Below are positions 44,134 through 53,327 of a DNA stretch of 64,000 nt, one piece after another. The first letter of the stretch is position 1, and each line of letters begins with the position of its first letter. Both the position numbers and the translations under genes were made by a program. Under the pieces are notes generated by a model, which was given only the letters and a program-made list of their open reading frames with translations, was not told where the DNA came from and searched no databases. Origin of the DNA: Devosia sp. LC5 (lineage in GTDB: Bacteria; Pseudomonadota; Alphaproteobacteria; Rhizobiales; Devosiaceae); the NCBI RefSeq assembly GCF_000735585.1, contig NZ_JNNO01000034.1:212013-276012 (forward strand), given 5' to 3'.

Positions 44134-44862
44134 CTATACCCGCTCCTGGCGGGGCTCGAACAGGCGATCGCGCGAGCCGGTCAGGTGGGTCTTCATCATC
44201 TGGCGGGCGCCCTCGGCATCGCCCAGCCGGATCGCCTCAAAGATCGCCCTATGCTCGATGAACACATGGTTCAGCCCATCACTGGTGCTGCGCAGCGACA
44301 TGCCGTGAAACCGCATGCCGACCGCGATATGCTCTTCCAGCGCCTGCATGGCGGTGGCGAAATAGGGATTGGCCGAAGCCTTGGCGATGCCCAGATGAAA
44401 CATGAAATCGGCATCGGCGCGGTGCGCCTGCCTATTGGTGGCGTCACGCAATAGATCGAGCGCCGATTTGATGTCCTGCAGCGAGCGATCGGTGCGGCGA
44501 TGGGCGGCCATGGCGGCGGCTTCCGGCTCCATGGTCAGGCGGAAATCATAGCAATGCTGCAGGTCGGACAGGTTCTCCATCTGCCCGAAGCCCAGCGGTT
44601 CGCGCAGGCCATGGTCGCGCACGAAGCTGCCCGCGCCGCGCCGCGAATAGATCAGGCCCTGGTCGCGCAGCCGTTGCAGCGCGTCGCGCACCACGGGGCG
44701 GGACACCTGGAATTCGGCGGCCAGCGTATGTTCGGTGGGCAAGCGTTCATCCACGCCATAGGCGCCCGATTTGATGGCCCGCAGGATCCGGTCAAAGACC
44801 GCGTCAGAAAGGCTGCGTCTTACGTTGAGACCATCCGACATCACTGTTTGTGTCACTCCCAT
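44134..44862 (-). CDS. GntR family transcriptional regulator, FCD subfamily
   Basis: A 242-residue regulator with an N-terminal winged helix (TEHTLAAEFQVSRPVVRDAL, RLRDQGLIYSRRGAGSFVRD) and an FCD domain from about FRLTMEPEAAAMAA, with His residues (FHLGIAKAS, HRAIFEAI) in positions that usually hold a metal. It overlaps the kinase gene by 10 bases and is the last gene of the leftward operon, so it probably senses an acid-sugar intermediate and controls the divergent promoters at 50.9-51.2 kb. An internal ATG at 44841 is a possible alternative start. Confidence 0.9.
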   Translation of the reverse strand: MGVTQTVMSDGLNVRRSLSDAVFDRILRAIKSGAYGVDERLPTEHTLAAEFQVSRPVVRDALQRLRDQGLIYSRRGAGSFVRDHGLREPLGFGQMENLSDLQHCYDFRLTMEPEAAAMAAHRRTDRSLQDIKSALDLLRDATNRQAHRADADFMFHLGIAKASANPYFATAMQALEEHIAVGMRFHGMSLRSTSDGLNHVFIEHRAIFEAIRLGDAEGARQMMKTHLTGSRDRLFEPRQERV

Positions 44863-45875
44863 TCGTGCCCGCCATGGGACGCGAGGAGGCGGACAAGCGT
44901 GTCCTTGTCCCCAAAACCCCCCGATTTGGTGATTATCGTGAAACCGCCGGCCCGGGCAATAGGCAGCCCCGGCAGGGCCTCGCCGATCAGGCTAATCAGC
45001 CCGATACCCAGCGCCGCAAGGATCGCCTGCGCTGTGGCACCCCCCGACAGCACCAAAGCCGTCCCCGCTGCCGGCTCAAGCCCTTGCAGCACCCGCGCCA
45101 GATTGGCCGCAACCACCGGGGACGCCGCCGGCTCCGCACCCTCAACTGCCTGCACCAGCGTCAGCCGGCCGCTAACCAGCTCCGTGGCAATTCCGTTCGG
45201 CGCCGCGACATAGGCCAGCCCCGGATAGCGCTCGCGCAGGGCGTCGGCCTGTTCCACGGTGATCGGATCGGTCGAGCCGATCACGCAGATAACCGGCCCA
45301 TCAGACGCCATCTGCGGCGCGGGCATGACCCGCTCCGACCAGTGCTCGGCCAGCGCTTCCGCCAGCCCCCGCGCCCCGACCAGCAGGTCATGCTCTTGCG
45401 CTCGCAGCGCCGCCGCAATCTGCTGCTGGCTTGCCGCATCGGGAATGCTGGCCTTAGCCGCATGCTTCCCCAGCCGCGCCGCCACATCAACCGGTTCATC
45501 CAGCCCGAACCCGCCCAATCGCCCCTCGCGAACCCAGCGCCCGAAGGCCGGAATAGCCGGGACGACGAGACTGCGATCATGCGGAATGGCGTCCAGCTCG
45601 GCAGTAATATTGCCCTTGAGCCGGGAGTCGATCTTCTTGAAAACCGGCACACCCGGCAGGCGCGACACCACATCGGCAACAGCAGCCCGCGCCGCCTCCG
45701 GCGCAATCTCCCGGCTATCGGTCGACACCCCGACAATCTCGGCGCCGCCGGCCAGCGCCTCGGGCAGGCCCTCTGCACCCAGCGCAATCACCGTCGACAA
45801 TCCCCGCATGGCGAAAGGCGCGCTGGCGTCGAGCGCGCCCGTCAGATCGTCGGCAATGATGATGAGACGCGTCAT
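44853..45875 (-). CDS. Four-carbon acid sugar kinase family protein (DUF1537)
   Basis: A 340-residue kinase of the DUF1537 family. The N-terminal substrate-binding domain begins IIIADDLTGALDASAPFA, with the conserved Asp-Asp. The C-terminal ATP domain carries LVLSGGATAQAILAALG and TKSGGFGDKDTLVRLL. Characterised members phosphorylate D- or L-threonate, D-erythronate or related acids. The companion dehydrogenase PdxA2 is encoded in the divergent operon, consistent with kinase then oxidative decarboxylation. At 340 residues it is shorter than the roughly 420 typical of the family, but both domains are present. It starts in an ATGA overlap with the ATPase gene. Confidence 0.88.
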   Translation of the reverse strand: MTRLIIIADDLTGALDASAPFAMRGLSTVIALGAEGLPEALAGGAEIVGVSTDSREIAPEAARAAVADVVSRLPGVPVFKKIDSRLKGNITAELDAIPHDRSLVVPAIPAFGRWVREGRLGGFGLDEPVDVAARLGKHAAKASIPDAASQQQIAAALRAQEHDLLVGARGLAEALAEHWSERVMPAPQMASDGPVICVIGSTDPITVEQADALRERYPGLAYVAAPNGIATELVSGRLTLVQAVEGAEPAASPVVAANLARVLQGLEPAAGTALVLSGGATAQAILAALGIGLISLIGEALPGLPIARAGGFTIITKSGGFGDKDTLVRLLASHGGHEWE

Positions 45876-47488
45876 GCCTGCGCCGTGGCCAGCAAGCGGC
45901 GCTGCGCCTGCACGTCCGGGTCCGGATCGAGCGCCGCCGCCAGCAGGCGCTGGGTATAGGGATGGCTCGGGGCGCTGAAAATCTGCTCGGTAGGTCCCCG
46001 CTCGACGATTTCGCCCGCCTTCATGACGATGACAGTATCGGCAAAATCCCGCACCACGCCCAGGTCATGGGCGATGAACAGGAACGAAATGCCCAGCCGC
46101 TCGCGCAAATCGTCGAGCAGCGCGATCACCTGCGCCTGGATGGATACGTCGAGCGCCGACACGGCTTCGTCGCAGATGATCAGTTCGGGTTCGAGCGCCA
46201 ATGCTCGGGCAATGGCGATGCGCTGGCGCTGCCCGCCCGAGAATTGGTGCGGATAGCGGCTGGCATGTTCGGCGCTGAGCCCCACCTGTTCGAGCAGTTC
46301 GCGCACCCGCATTTGCCGCTGGTTGCGGTCCGGCATCAGCCGGTGAATGTCCCAGCCTTCTGAAATCAGCTGATACACCGACATGCGCGGATTGAGCGAT
46401 TGGGTCGGGTCCTGGAACACCATCTGGATCTGCCGGCGCACCCCCAGCAGGGCCGAGGGGCTCATGGCCAGCAGGTCCTGTCCCTTCCAGAATGCGGCCC
46501 CGCTATCGGCGGTCTCGAGCCGCAGGATGGCGCGGGCCAGCGTCGATTTGCCGGAACCGCTCTCCCCCACCACGGCCAGGCTCTGCCCGCGCGCCAGGGT
46601 CAGCGACACGTCCTTGAGCGCGGTGAAGCGGCCATAGGTCTTGCACAGGGCCTTGGCTTCGAGCAGCAACGGCAGATCGGGCTCCAGCGTCTTGATCTGC
46701 CCCTTGCCCGGCGCCGACCCGATCAGCTTTTGCGTATAGGCATGCTGGGGGGCGTGATACACATCGCGCACCGAGCCCTGCTCGACGATTTGCCCCTGGC
46801 TCATCACCACCACGCGGTCGGCGATCTCGGCAACGACGCCCAGATCGTGGGTGATCAGCACCAGGCCCATGCCGGTCTCGGCCTGCAATTGCTTGAGCAA
46901 GGCCAGCACATCGGCCTGGATGGTTACGTCGAGCGCCGTGGTCGGCTCGTCCGCAATCAGGATATCGGGCTTGAGCGCCAGCGCCATGGCGATCATCAGG
47001 CGCTGCCGCTGCCCGCCGGAGAATTGGTGCGGATATTTGCCCACCGCATTATGCGGTTCGGGAATGCCCACGCGGTTCAACAGGTCGAGCGTGCGGGCGC
47101 GCGCCTCGCTCATCGGGCGGCCATGCGCCGTCATCATCTCGGCGATCTGCCAGCCCACCGGATAGACCGGGTTGAGATGGCTCAGCGGGTCCTGGAAGAT
47201 CATGGCGATGCGCTTGCCATTGATGGCGCGGCGCTGCTCATTGCTCATGGCGAGCAGGTTCTGGCCTTCGAAATAGATTTCCCCGGCAATGATCTGGGCC
47301 GGCGGAATATCGAGAATATTCATCACCGCTGAAGCCGAGACCGATTTACCCGAGCCGCTTTCGCCCAGCACGGCCAGCGTCTCGCCGCGATTGATGCTCC
47401 AGGACACATCGCGCACGGCATGCACCGTGCCGCGCGCGGTGTGGAAATCGACCGATAGATTGCGCACTTCAAGCAGGGCGTTACTCAT
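45872..47488 (-). CDS. Peptide/nickel-type ABC transporter ATPase, DppD-DppF fusion
   Basis: A 538-residue protein containing two complete ABC domains. The first (about 1-255) has GESGSGKSVSAS, FSGGQRQRLMIAMAL and ILIADEPTTALDV. The second (about 280-530) has [27 protein letters not shown] and LIICDEAVSALDV. The Walker B of the second domain reads DEAVSALD, a common variant for this class. It energises the importer formed with the two permeases and the binding protein on the same strand, and overlaps the DppC-like gene by 8 bases. The substrate is probably an oligosaccharide or sugar-acid derivative rather than a peptide, given the neighbours (inference). Confidence 0.93.
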   Translation of the reverse strand: MSNALLEVRNLSVDFHTARGTVHAVRDVSWSINRGETLAVLGESGSGKSVSASAVMNILDIPPAQIIAGEIYFEGQNLLAMSNEQRRAINGKRIAMIFQDPLSHLNPVYPVGWQIAEMMTAHGRPMSEARARTLDLLNRVGIPEPHNAVGKYPHQFSGGQRQRLMIAMALALKPDILIADEPTTALDVTIQADVLALLKQLQAETGMGLVLITHDLGVVAEIADRVVVMSQGQIVEQGSVRDVYHAPQHAYTQKLIGSAPGKGQIKTLEPDLPLLLEAKALCKTYGRFTALKDVSLTLARGQSLAVVGESGSGKSTLARAILRLETADSGAAFWKGQDLLAMSPSALLGVRRQIQMVFQDPTQSLNPRMSVYQLISEGWDIHRLMPDRNQRQMRVRELLEQVGLSAEHASRYPHQFSGGQRQRIAIARALALEPELIICDEAVSALDVSIQAQVIALLDDLRERLGISFLFIAHDLGVVRDFADTVIVMKAGEIVERGPTEQIFSAPSHPYTQRLLAAALDPDPDVQAQRRLLATAQA

Positions 47489-48404
47489 CTTTGGTGCTCC
47501 GGGCTTCCAGCCGCCAGCGCTGGGACGGGTCGAGCGCTACGCGCATCCAGTTGGACAGCAGGTTCAGCGACAGCGTGGTGATGACGATCAACAGCCCTGG
47601 CCAGAAGGCCAGCCACCAGGCAGTCGTCAGATAGGGGCGGCCCTGGGCAACCATCAGGCCCCAGGTAATGTCGGGCGGCTGGATGCCGATACCGAGGAAC
47701 GATAGCGAGGATTCGGCCAGCATGACGAAGGCGAAATCCAGCGTGGCAATCGTCACCAGCGTTGGCGCCACCACCGGCAGGATATGGCGCAGGATGATGC
47801 GGCCATTGGAGGCCCCCATCACCACCGCCGCCTGCACGAACATGCGCTGGCGCACTTCGAGCACTTCGGCGCGCGTGGTGCGCAGATAGATCGGGATGCG
47901 GGTAATCGCCAGCACCAGGATCATATTGGGGATGGAGGGACCCAGCACATAGAGCACGATCACCGCGATCAGCAGCGAGGGAAACGACATGATGACGTCG
48001 GCCAGTCGCATGATCGCCTGCGACACATGCTTGCCCAGATATCCGGCCAACAGGCCCAGCACCGCGCCCACCGCCATGGCGGCGAGCACCGTGCCGGCGG
48101 CGACCAGCATGGTGCTGCGGGCAGCAACGATCAGCCGGGCCAGCATGGGCCGTCCCAGCGAATCCCCACCCAGCACAAAGGCCCAGCCTCGCGCCAGGTC
48201 AAAGGGCGGGCTATTGCGGCCGCGCAGGTTCTGGCTGGTGGCCAGATCGCTCAGCAACGCCGGTCCCAGCAATGCGAACAGCACGATGACGATAAGCACG
48301 ATGGCTGACACAAAGGCCAGCTTGTCGCGCCACAACATGGCCAGCAGCGGCGCGGCGCGCCTCTTGGCGGGAGCAGGCGGGATGGCGGTGGACAGATCGG
48401 ACAT
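47481..48404 (-). CDS. Peptide-type ABC transporter permease, DppC-like
   Basis: A 307-residue permease with an N-terminal helix (FVSAIVLIVIVLFALLGPAL), the GGDSLGRPMLARLIVAARST periplasmic motif and the EAA-like loop VQAAVVMGASNGRIILRHIL. About six helices in all. GAGGAG lies before the ATG at 48404. The open frame continues upstream to 49127 only as a shadow of the neighbouring permease gene. It acts as the second membrane subunit of the importer. Confidence 0.92.
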   Translation of the reverse strand: MSDLSTAIPPAPAKRRAAPLLAMLWRDKLAFVSAIVLIVIVLFALLGPALLSDLATSQNLRGRNSPPFDLARGWAFVLGGDSLGRPMLARLIVAARSTMLVAAGTVLAAMAVGAVLGLLAGYLGKHVSQAIMRLADVIMSFPSLLIAVIVLYVLGPSIPNMILVLAITRIPIYLRTTRAEVLEVRQRMFVQAAVVMGASNGRIILRHILPVVAPTLVTIATLDFAFVMLAESSLSFLGIGIQPPDITWGLMVAQGRPYLTTAWWLAFWPGLLIVITTLSLNLLSNWMRVALDPSQRWRLEARSTKDE

Positions 48405-48415
48405 GGCCTTGCTCC

Positions 48416-49330
48416 TCAATGCCGGATGCGCGGATCGAGCAGGCCATAGGCAATGTCGATCAGGATGTTCATGAGGAAAATGGCGATGGCGGTGACCATG
48501 ATGGCGGCCAGCACGACATTGAAATCGCGCTGCAGGATGGAATCGATCATCAGTTTGCCGATGCCGGGAAAGCCGAAAATCGTCTCCACGATCACCGCCC
48601 CATTGAGCATGGCGGCGGCCTGGTCGCCGATCACGGTGATCACCGGCAGCATGGCATTGCGCAGCGTATGCACGAAAATGATCGGCAGGTTGCGCACGCC
48701 CTTGGCCCGGGCCGTCTTGACGTAGGGCGCCGATAGGGCGCCCAGCATCGAGCCGCGCACCACCTGCACGATCAGCCCGAACGGGCGGATGAACAGCACC
48801 GCAATGGGCAATATCCAGTGCCAGGGCGTGCCCACCCCGGAGGTGGGCAGCCAGCTCAGATTGATCGCGAAGATGACGATGGCGACGATGGCGATCCAGA
48901 AATCGGGCGCCGAGGCGGCGACCAGCGAAACGATGGACACCAGCCGGTCGAAAAACCCGCCGACATTGAAAGCGGCCAGTGCGCCCAGCACGATGGAGGC
49001 AATCACCACCAGCGTCATGGTGATCAGTGCCAGCGGCAGCGTCCAGGCATAGGCTTCCAGCACCACCTCGATGGCGGGGCGGGCCTTGCGCAGCGATTGC
49101 CCGAAATCCAGATGCAGGAAATCCCACACATAACGGCCGAATTGTTCAAGCAGCGGCAGGTCGAGCCCGTTCAGCGCGCGAAACTGCGCCTTCATTTCCT
49201 CACTGGCGTCAATCGGCAGGAACAGGGCGGCCGGATCACCGGTGAGGCGCGACAGGAAAAAGACCAGCACCAGCAGGCCCAGGAGCGACAACAGGCTGGC
49301 AATGGCCCGCTGCGAGATCAATTTGGTCAT
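48416..49330 (-). CDS. Peptide-type ABC transporter permease, DppB-like
   Basis: A 304-residue permease with the typical N-terminus RAIASLLSLLGLLVLVFFLS then RLTGDPAALFLP, the LDFGQSLR motif and the C-terminal loop YVKTARAKGVRNLPIIFVHT then LRNAMLPVITVIG. About six helices. ATG 49330 is used because the upstream extension to 49381 crosses the intercistronic hairpin. It precedes the DppC-like gene by 11 bases. Confidence 0.92.
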   Translation of the reverse strand: MTKLISQRAIASLLSLLGLLVLVFFLSRLTGDPAALFLPIDASEEMKAQFRALNGLDLPLLEQFGRYVWDFLHLDFGQSLRKARPAIEVVLEAYAWTLPLALITMTLVVIASIVLGALAAFNVGGFFDRLVSIVSLVAASAPDFWIAIVAIVIFAINLSWLPTSGVGTPWHWILPIAVLFIRPFGLIVQVVRGSMLGALSAPYVKTARAKGVRNLPIIFVHTLRNAMLPVITVIGDQAAAMLNGAVIVETIFGFPGIGKLMIDSILQRDFNVVLAAIMVTAIAIFLMNILIDIAYGLLDPRIRH

Positions 49331-49359
49331 GGCCGCTAATCCGGTTTGACAAGTGACAC

Positions 49360-49382
49360 GATGCCGGGACCAGCCCGGCATC
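49360..49382 (-). promoter_or_regulatory. Intercistronic hairpin after the binding-protein gene
   Basis: A perfect 9-bp stem (49360-49368 with 49374-49382, loop ACCAG) lies between the substrate-binding-protein gene and the permease genes. Without a T run it resembles the stabilising or partially terminating hairpins that keep binding-protein mRNA above permease mRNA. Confidence 0.6.
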
Positions 49383-49407
49383 GCCTGATTATGAACCTGA
49401 GGCAGGC

Positions 49408-50913
49408 TTACTTGAAGCCGATCTCGGACAGCTGCAGCTGCTGATTGGTCGCGATGGTCGGGGTGAAGTCCAGACGCTCGCTGACGCGGCTGAGCCCAAC
49501 CATGTGGAACAGCAGGACGTCGGCGACGATCTCGTCATGGACATAGGCGAACAGTTCCGACCACAGGGCCGCGCGTTCGTCCCCGGTTGCGGCCGATGCG
49601 CGGGCGATCAGGTCGTCCACCTTGGGGTCGTTGACGCCCGACTGGGTGCCCTCGCTGTTATATTTGAAGAACATCGAGAACGCCGGGTCGCCACGGCTAT
49701 TGTCGTGCTGCGCCAGCACCAGGCGGGTGCCTTCGCTTTCGGGATAAGGCTTGGAATAATACTGCTCGTGTTCGGCAACTTCCACCATGCGCAGCGTGGC
49801 GTTGAAGCCAACTTCGTTGAGCATCTGCACCAGGGCCTCGGCGACCTCGGTCACATTGGGGAAGTTCTCGGTACGGGCCACGATTTCGATCGGCAGGCTG
49901 GTATCGATGCCATCGGCCTGGGCTTCAGCAAGCAGCGTCTTGGCCAATTCAGGATCAAAGGCCGGGGGTGACAGGTCGGGGTTCCAGCCCAAAGTGGTCG
50001 GCGGCACCATGGCCACGGCCAGTTCGGTCCCCTCGGGCAATACGGTGCCGATAAAGGCTTCGCGCTCGATGGCGGCATTCAGTGCCTGGCGAACCCGAAG
50101 ATCGCTCGTCGGAGCATCCTGGCCATCGATCCGCAGATAGACGGTCTCCGAATTCAGATAGCTGAAATCGGTGGCCTTGTTATCGGCCACTTCGGCCGTG
50201 ATCTGGGGCGCGATATCGGCTTCGCCCGCGGCAACCATGCCGGCACGAACGGCAGGCTCGGAGCGGAACAGGTAAGTGGCCTTGGTCACCGCCGGGGCGT
50301 CGCCCCAGTAATCGTCGCGGCGATCCAGCACGATCTGCTGGCCGGCGGTCCACTCGCTCATCGCATAGGGGCCGGTCCCGATCGGGTCGCGCACGAATTC
50401 CATCGGCGTTTCCGACGGCACGATGGTGACCAGGCTCATCAGCAGCGGCAGGATCGGCTGGGCCGGCTCGGCCTTGACGTCGAGCGTGGTGTCGTCGACC
50501 ACGGTAAAGCTCAGCTCCGTATCGGCGAAATAGCGCGCGCTTTCGCAGGTCATCTGATCTGAGAAGACGCGGTCGAACGAATGCTTGACGTCATTGGCGT
50601 CAAACGTGGTGCCGTCCGAGAAGGTCACGCCCGGGCGCAGCTTGAACTGCCAGGTGCCATCGCCCTTGTCTTCCCAGCTTTCGGCCAGGCGGGGCATCAG
50701 GCCCTTGTCGCCGCGCACGTCCAGCTCGGTCAGCGTCTCGCTGATATTCTGCAGGATGACGCGGCCGATATTGGAGCGCGTCGCCATGCAGGGATCGACC
50801 AGGTCGAGTTCCTCGCTGAGCACCACGGTAATGTCGGTATTGGATTGGGCCATGGCCGGGGCAATGGCGCCCGAAGCCAGCAAGCCGGCGACCAGAATCT
50901 GTTTGAAAATCAA
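49408..50913 (-). CDS. Peptide-type ABC transporter substrate-binding protein
   Basis: A 501-residue periplasmic binding protein (SBP family 5). A signal peptide of about 20 residues ends in APAMAQ. The mature chain has LRPGVTFSDGTTFDANDVKH, IGTGPYAMSEWTAGQQIVLD and LRVRQALNAAIEREAFIG, all standard for DppA/OppA-like proteins. The start is a TTG at 50913 with GGGAGG 5 bases upstream; the longer frame to 50967 has no site and would mask the signal peptide. It is the first gene of the leftward operon and shares a divergent promoter region with the acid-sugar operon. Confidence 0.92.
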   Translation of the reverse strand: MIFKQILVAGLLASGAIAPAMAQSNTDITVVLSEELDLVDPCMATRSNIGRVILQNISETLTELDVRGDKGLMPRLAESWEDKGDGTWQFKLRPGVTFSDGTTFDANDVKHSFDRVFSDQMTCESARYFADTELSFTVVDDTTLDVKAEPAQPILPLLMSLVTIVPSETPMEFVRDPIGTGPYAMSEWTAGQQIVLDRRDDYWGDAPAVTKATYLFRSEPAVRAGMVAAGEADIAPQITAEVADNKATDFSYLNSETVYLRIDGQDAPTSDLRVRQALNAAIEREAFIGTVLPEGTELAVAMVPPTTLGWNPDLSPPAFDPELAKTLLAEAQADGIDTSLPIEIVARTENFPNVTEVAEALVQMLNEVGFNATLRMVEVAEHEQYYSKPYPESEGTRLVLAQHDNSRGDPAFSMFFKYNSEGTQSGVNDPKVDDLIARASAATGDERAALWSELFAYVHDEIVADVLLFHMVGLSRVSERLDFTPTIATNQQLQLSEIGFK

Positions 50914-51032
50914 TTCTACCTCCCTGTGCAGCTGAGCCGGACATGAGCGCCGCTGCGGAGCGCCCACCGTTTCCTCAGGGCGCCAGCATAGCCGTCCACC
51001 CGTGGGCCGGCACTATCTAGCGCTGACCAATA

Positions 51033-51163
51033 GTTGTCAAACAAAAATCAGGAAATACGAAACTGCATGCCCGCGCTGAAATCTAAATAATTGAAATACA
51101 AAGATTATATGATTTTCTGCCGCGCAAGGCCGGGTTGTTAAGCTGGAATAATAACTTGACAAC
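51033..51163. promoter_or_regulatory. Divergent promoter region with paired inverted TTGACAAC boxes
   Basis: GTTGTCAA at 51033-51040 and TTGACAAC at 51156-51163 are exact inverted copies facing the two operons. Each contains TTGACA in the orientation of a -35 box. The left copy is also part of the TTGT-N3-ACAA dyad at 51034-51044. They could be -35 boxes, GntR operators, or both. Confidence 0.45.
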
Positions 51164-51210
51164 ATTGCGAAGGACAGCAAGTTTGCGGCAACCAGGAGGC
51201 GGGGAGAGAC

Positions 51211-52383
51211 ATGACTCCAGACGAGATCGCGGTGCGCATGACAGGGCAGATCGGGCCGGCCAGCCAAGGCCTGCAGGCGGCCTATCTGCCTTCGCCCATG
51301 GTGCAGAATCACGCCGCCTTCATCGAGCGCCTCGACGATGGCACCCTGGTCTGCCTGTGGTTCGGCGGCACGCTCGAGGGCAAGGCCGACATTTCCATTT
51401 TCGGCTGCACCCTGGCCCCCGGCAGCGATCGCTGGTCGGCGCCGATGCGGCTGAGCGATGATCCCGAGCGCAGCGAACAAAATCCGGTGCTGACGCGGGA
51501 CGGGCAGGGCCATTGGCAGCTGTTCCACACCGCCCAGCCCTCCGGCAACCAGGACGAATGCCTGTTGCGGGCGCGCCAGATTACCCTGACCGATGGCGTA
51601 CTCAGTGGCGGCGTGCCGCGCATCCTCGATCTGCCCCTGGGCACCTTCGTGCGCGGCCGTTTCGTGCGGCGCAATGATGGCGCCTGGATGATGCCGGTCT
51701 TCCGCTGCATTTCGCGCCCGGGCCAGCGCTGGAACGGCAGCCACGACACCGCTGGGGTCGCGGTAAGCCATGACGACGGCGCCACCTGGACGCTGAGCGA
51801 AGTGCCCGGCTCGATCGGTTCGGTGCATATGACCATCGTGCCGCTCGATGGCGAGCACATGGCCGCCTTCTATCGCCGCCGCCAGTCCGATTTCGTGCAT
51901 CGCTCGGAAAGCCGCGACGGCGGAGTGACCTGGTCGGCGCCGGAGCCGACCGATGTGCCCAACAACAATTCCTCCATCAACGTCATTCGCCTCGGCGATG
52001 GGCGCCTCGCCATGCTGTGCAATCCGGTTTCGGCCGCGACCTCCAGCGACCGCCGCACCTCGCTCTATGACGAGATCGAGGAGGGCGATGACCGCCCCGA
52101 CGCCAGCGGCGGCTGCGCCCCCATCTGGGGCGTGCCCCGCGCGCCGATGACCCTGTGCGTTTCCACCGATGGCGGCCGCACCTTCCCGCTGCGCCGCATC
52201 GTCGATGACAGTGCTGGCACCTGCCTCTCCAACAATTCGGTGGACGGGCGCAACAAGGAACTATCCTACCCCTATCTGCTGGAAGACGGCGATGGCGCGA
52301 TCCATCTCGCCTATACCTATTTCCGGCGGGCCATCAAATATGTCCGCCTCCCCAAGGGCTGGATCGACGGAGACGCAGCATGA
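51211..52383 (+). CDS. Sialidase-fold (BNR/Asp-box) exo-glycosidase-like protein
   Basis: A 390-residue beta-propeller protein. Asp-box repeats are visible as [16 protein letters not shown] and STDGGRTF. The N-terminal half has [20 protein letters not shown] then [15 protein letters not shown], typical of the exo-alpha-sialidase-like families found in sugar-acid clusters. There is no signal peptide, so it would be cytoplasmic and act on an imported compound. It starts behind AGGAGGCGGGGAG and overlaps pdxA2 by 4 bases. The substrate is unlikely to be sialic acid, as no sialate catabolic set is present apart from a DapA-family lyase. Confidence 0.82.
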   Translation: MTPDEIAVRMTGQIGPASQGLQAAYLPSPMVQNHAAFIERLDDGTLVCLWFGGTLEGKADISIFGCTLAPGSDRWSAPMRLSDDPERSEQNPVLTRDGQGHWQLFHTAQPSGNQDECLLRARQITLTDGVLSGGVPRILDLPLGTFVRGRFVRRNDGAWMMPVFRCISRPGQRWNGSHDTAGVAVSHDDGATWTLSEVPGSIGSVHMTIVPLDGEHMAAFYRRRQSDFVHRSESRDGGVTWSAPEPTDVPNNNSSINVIRLGDGRLAMLCNPVSAATSSDRRTSLYDEIEEGDDRPDASGGCAPIWGVPRAPMTLCVSTDGGRTFPLRRIVDDSAGTCLSNNSVDGRNKELSYPYLLEDGDGAIHLAYTYFRRAIKYVRLPKGWIDGDAA

Positions 52384-53327
52384 GCGAGCTGATTGGCATT
52401 ACCATGGGTGACCCCGCCGGGGTCGGTCCCGAAATCGCGATCCGCGCCCTGGCGGAGATGTCGCCTGCCGACCGCGCCCGCACCCGCATCTATGGCAATC
52501 GCGCCACGCTGGACCTTGCCGTCGCCGCCACCGGCGCCACGATCGACCTCGATGGCCTGGTCGAGGACCTGCCGATCGAGGGCGGCCCGCTGCCCTGGGG
52601 GAAGCTCGATCCCCGCGCCGGCGACGCGGCCTTCCGCTTCATCGAAAAGGCCGTGCGCGACGCCCAGGCCGGCACGATCGGCTGTATCGTCACTGCGCCC
52701 ATCAACAAGGAGGCGTTGAACCTGGCCGGCCATCACTACGATGGCCATACCGGCATGCTGGCGGCGCTGACCGGGCAGAAATCGGCCTTCATGCTGCTGG
52801 CCTCCGAGCGCCTCAAGGTCATCCACGTCTCCACCCACGTCTCCCTCAAGACCGCCATCGATCGCGCCACCCCCGAGCGCATCCTTGCCACCATCCGCGC
52901 CGGCAATGATCATCTCAAGCGCATTGGCTGCGCCAGGCCGCGCATCGCGGTGGCCGGCATCAATCCCCATTGCGGGGAAAGCGGCCTGTTCGGCACCGAG
53001 GATGATGTGCAAGTCGTGCCGGCTGTCGCCATGGCGCAGGCCGAAGGCATCGACGTCAAGGGCCCCATCTCCGCCGACACCGTCTATCACCGCGCCTATA
53101 ACGGCGCCTTCGATCTGGTGATCGCGCAATATCACGATCAGGGGCACATCCCGATCAAGCTCGTGGCCTTCGATACCGCCGTCAATGTCTCGCTGGGCCT
53201 GCCCATCGACCGCACCTCGGTCGATCACGGCACCGCCTTCGACATTGCCGGCACCGGCAAGGCCAACCACACCAATATGAACGAAGCCATCGCCTATGCG
53301 CGCCGCCTGGCCGGGGGAAACAAGTGA
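52380..53327 (+). CDS. pdxA2: PdxA2-type 4-phospho acid-sugar dehydrogenase
   Basis: A 315-residue PdxA-family dehydrogenase. It shows [17 protein letters not shown] at the N-terminus, the metal/substrate His motifs [13 protein letters not shown] and [13 protein letters not shown], and [16 protein letters not shown] near the end. Catabolic PdxA2 proteins oxidise and decarboxylate 4-phospho-D-threonate or 4-phospho-D-erythronate to dihydroxyacetone phosphate, after phosphorylation by a DUF1537 kinase. That kinase is encoded by the divergent operon here. The catabolic role is preferred over pyridoxine biosynthesis because of this context. It overlaps both neighbours (ATGA, GTGA). Confidence 0.88.
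   Translation: MSELIGITMGDPAGVGPEIAIRALAEMSPADRARTRIYGNRATLDLAVAATGATIDLDGLVEDLPIEGGPLPWGKLDPRAGDAAFRFIEKAVRDAQAGTIGCIVTAPINKEALNLAGHHYDGHTGMLAALTGQKSAFMLLASERLKVIHVSTHVSLKTAIDRATPERILATIRAGNDHLKRIGCARPRIAVAGINPHCGESGLFGTEDDVQVVPAVAMAQAEGIDVKGPISADTVYHRAYNGAFDLVIAQYHDQGHIPIKLVAFDTAVNVSLGLPIDRTSVDHGTAFDIAGTGKANHTNMNEAIAYARRLAGGNK

Noticed and set aside
48405..49127. N-terminal extension of the DppC-like frame
   Set aside because: This part is the out-of-frame shadow of the DppB-like gene; a good ribosome site and normal N-terminus place the start at 48404.
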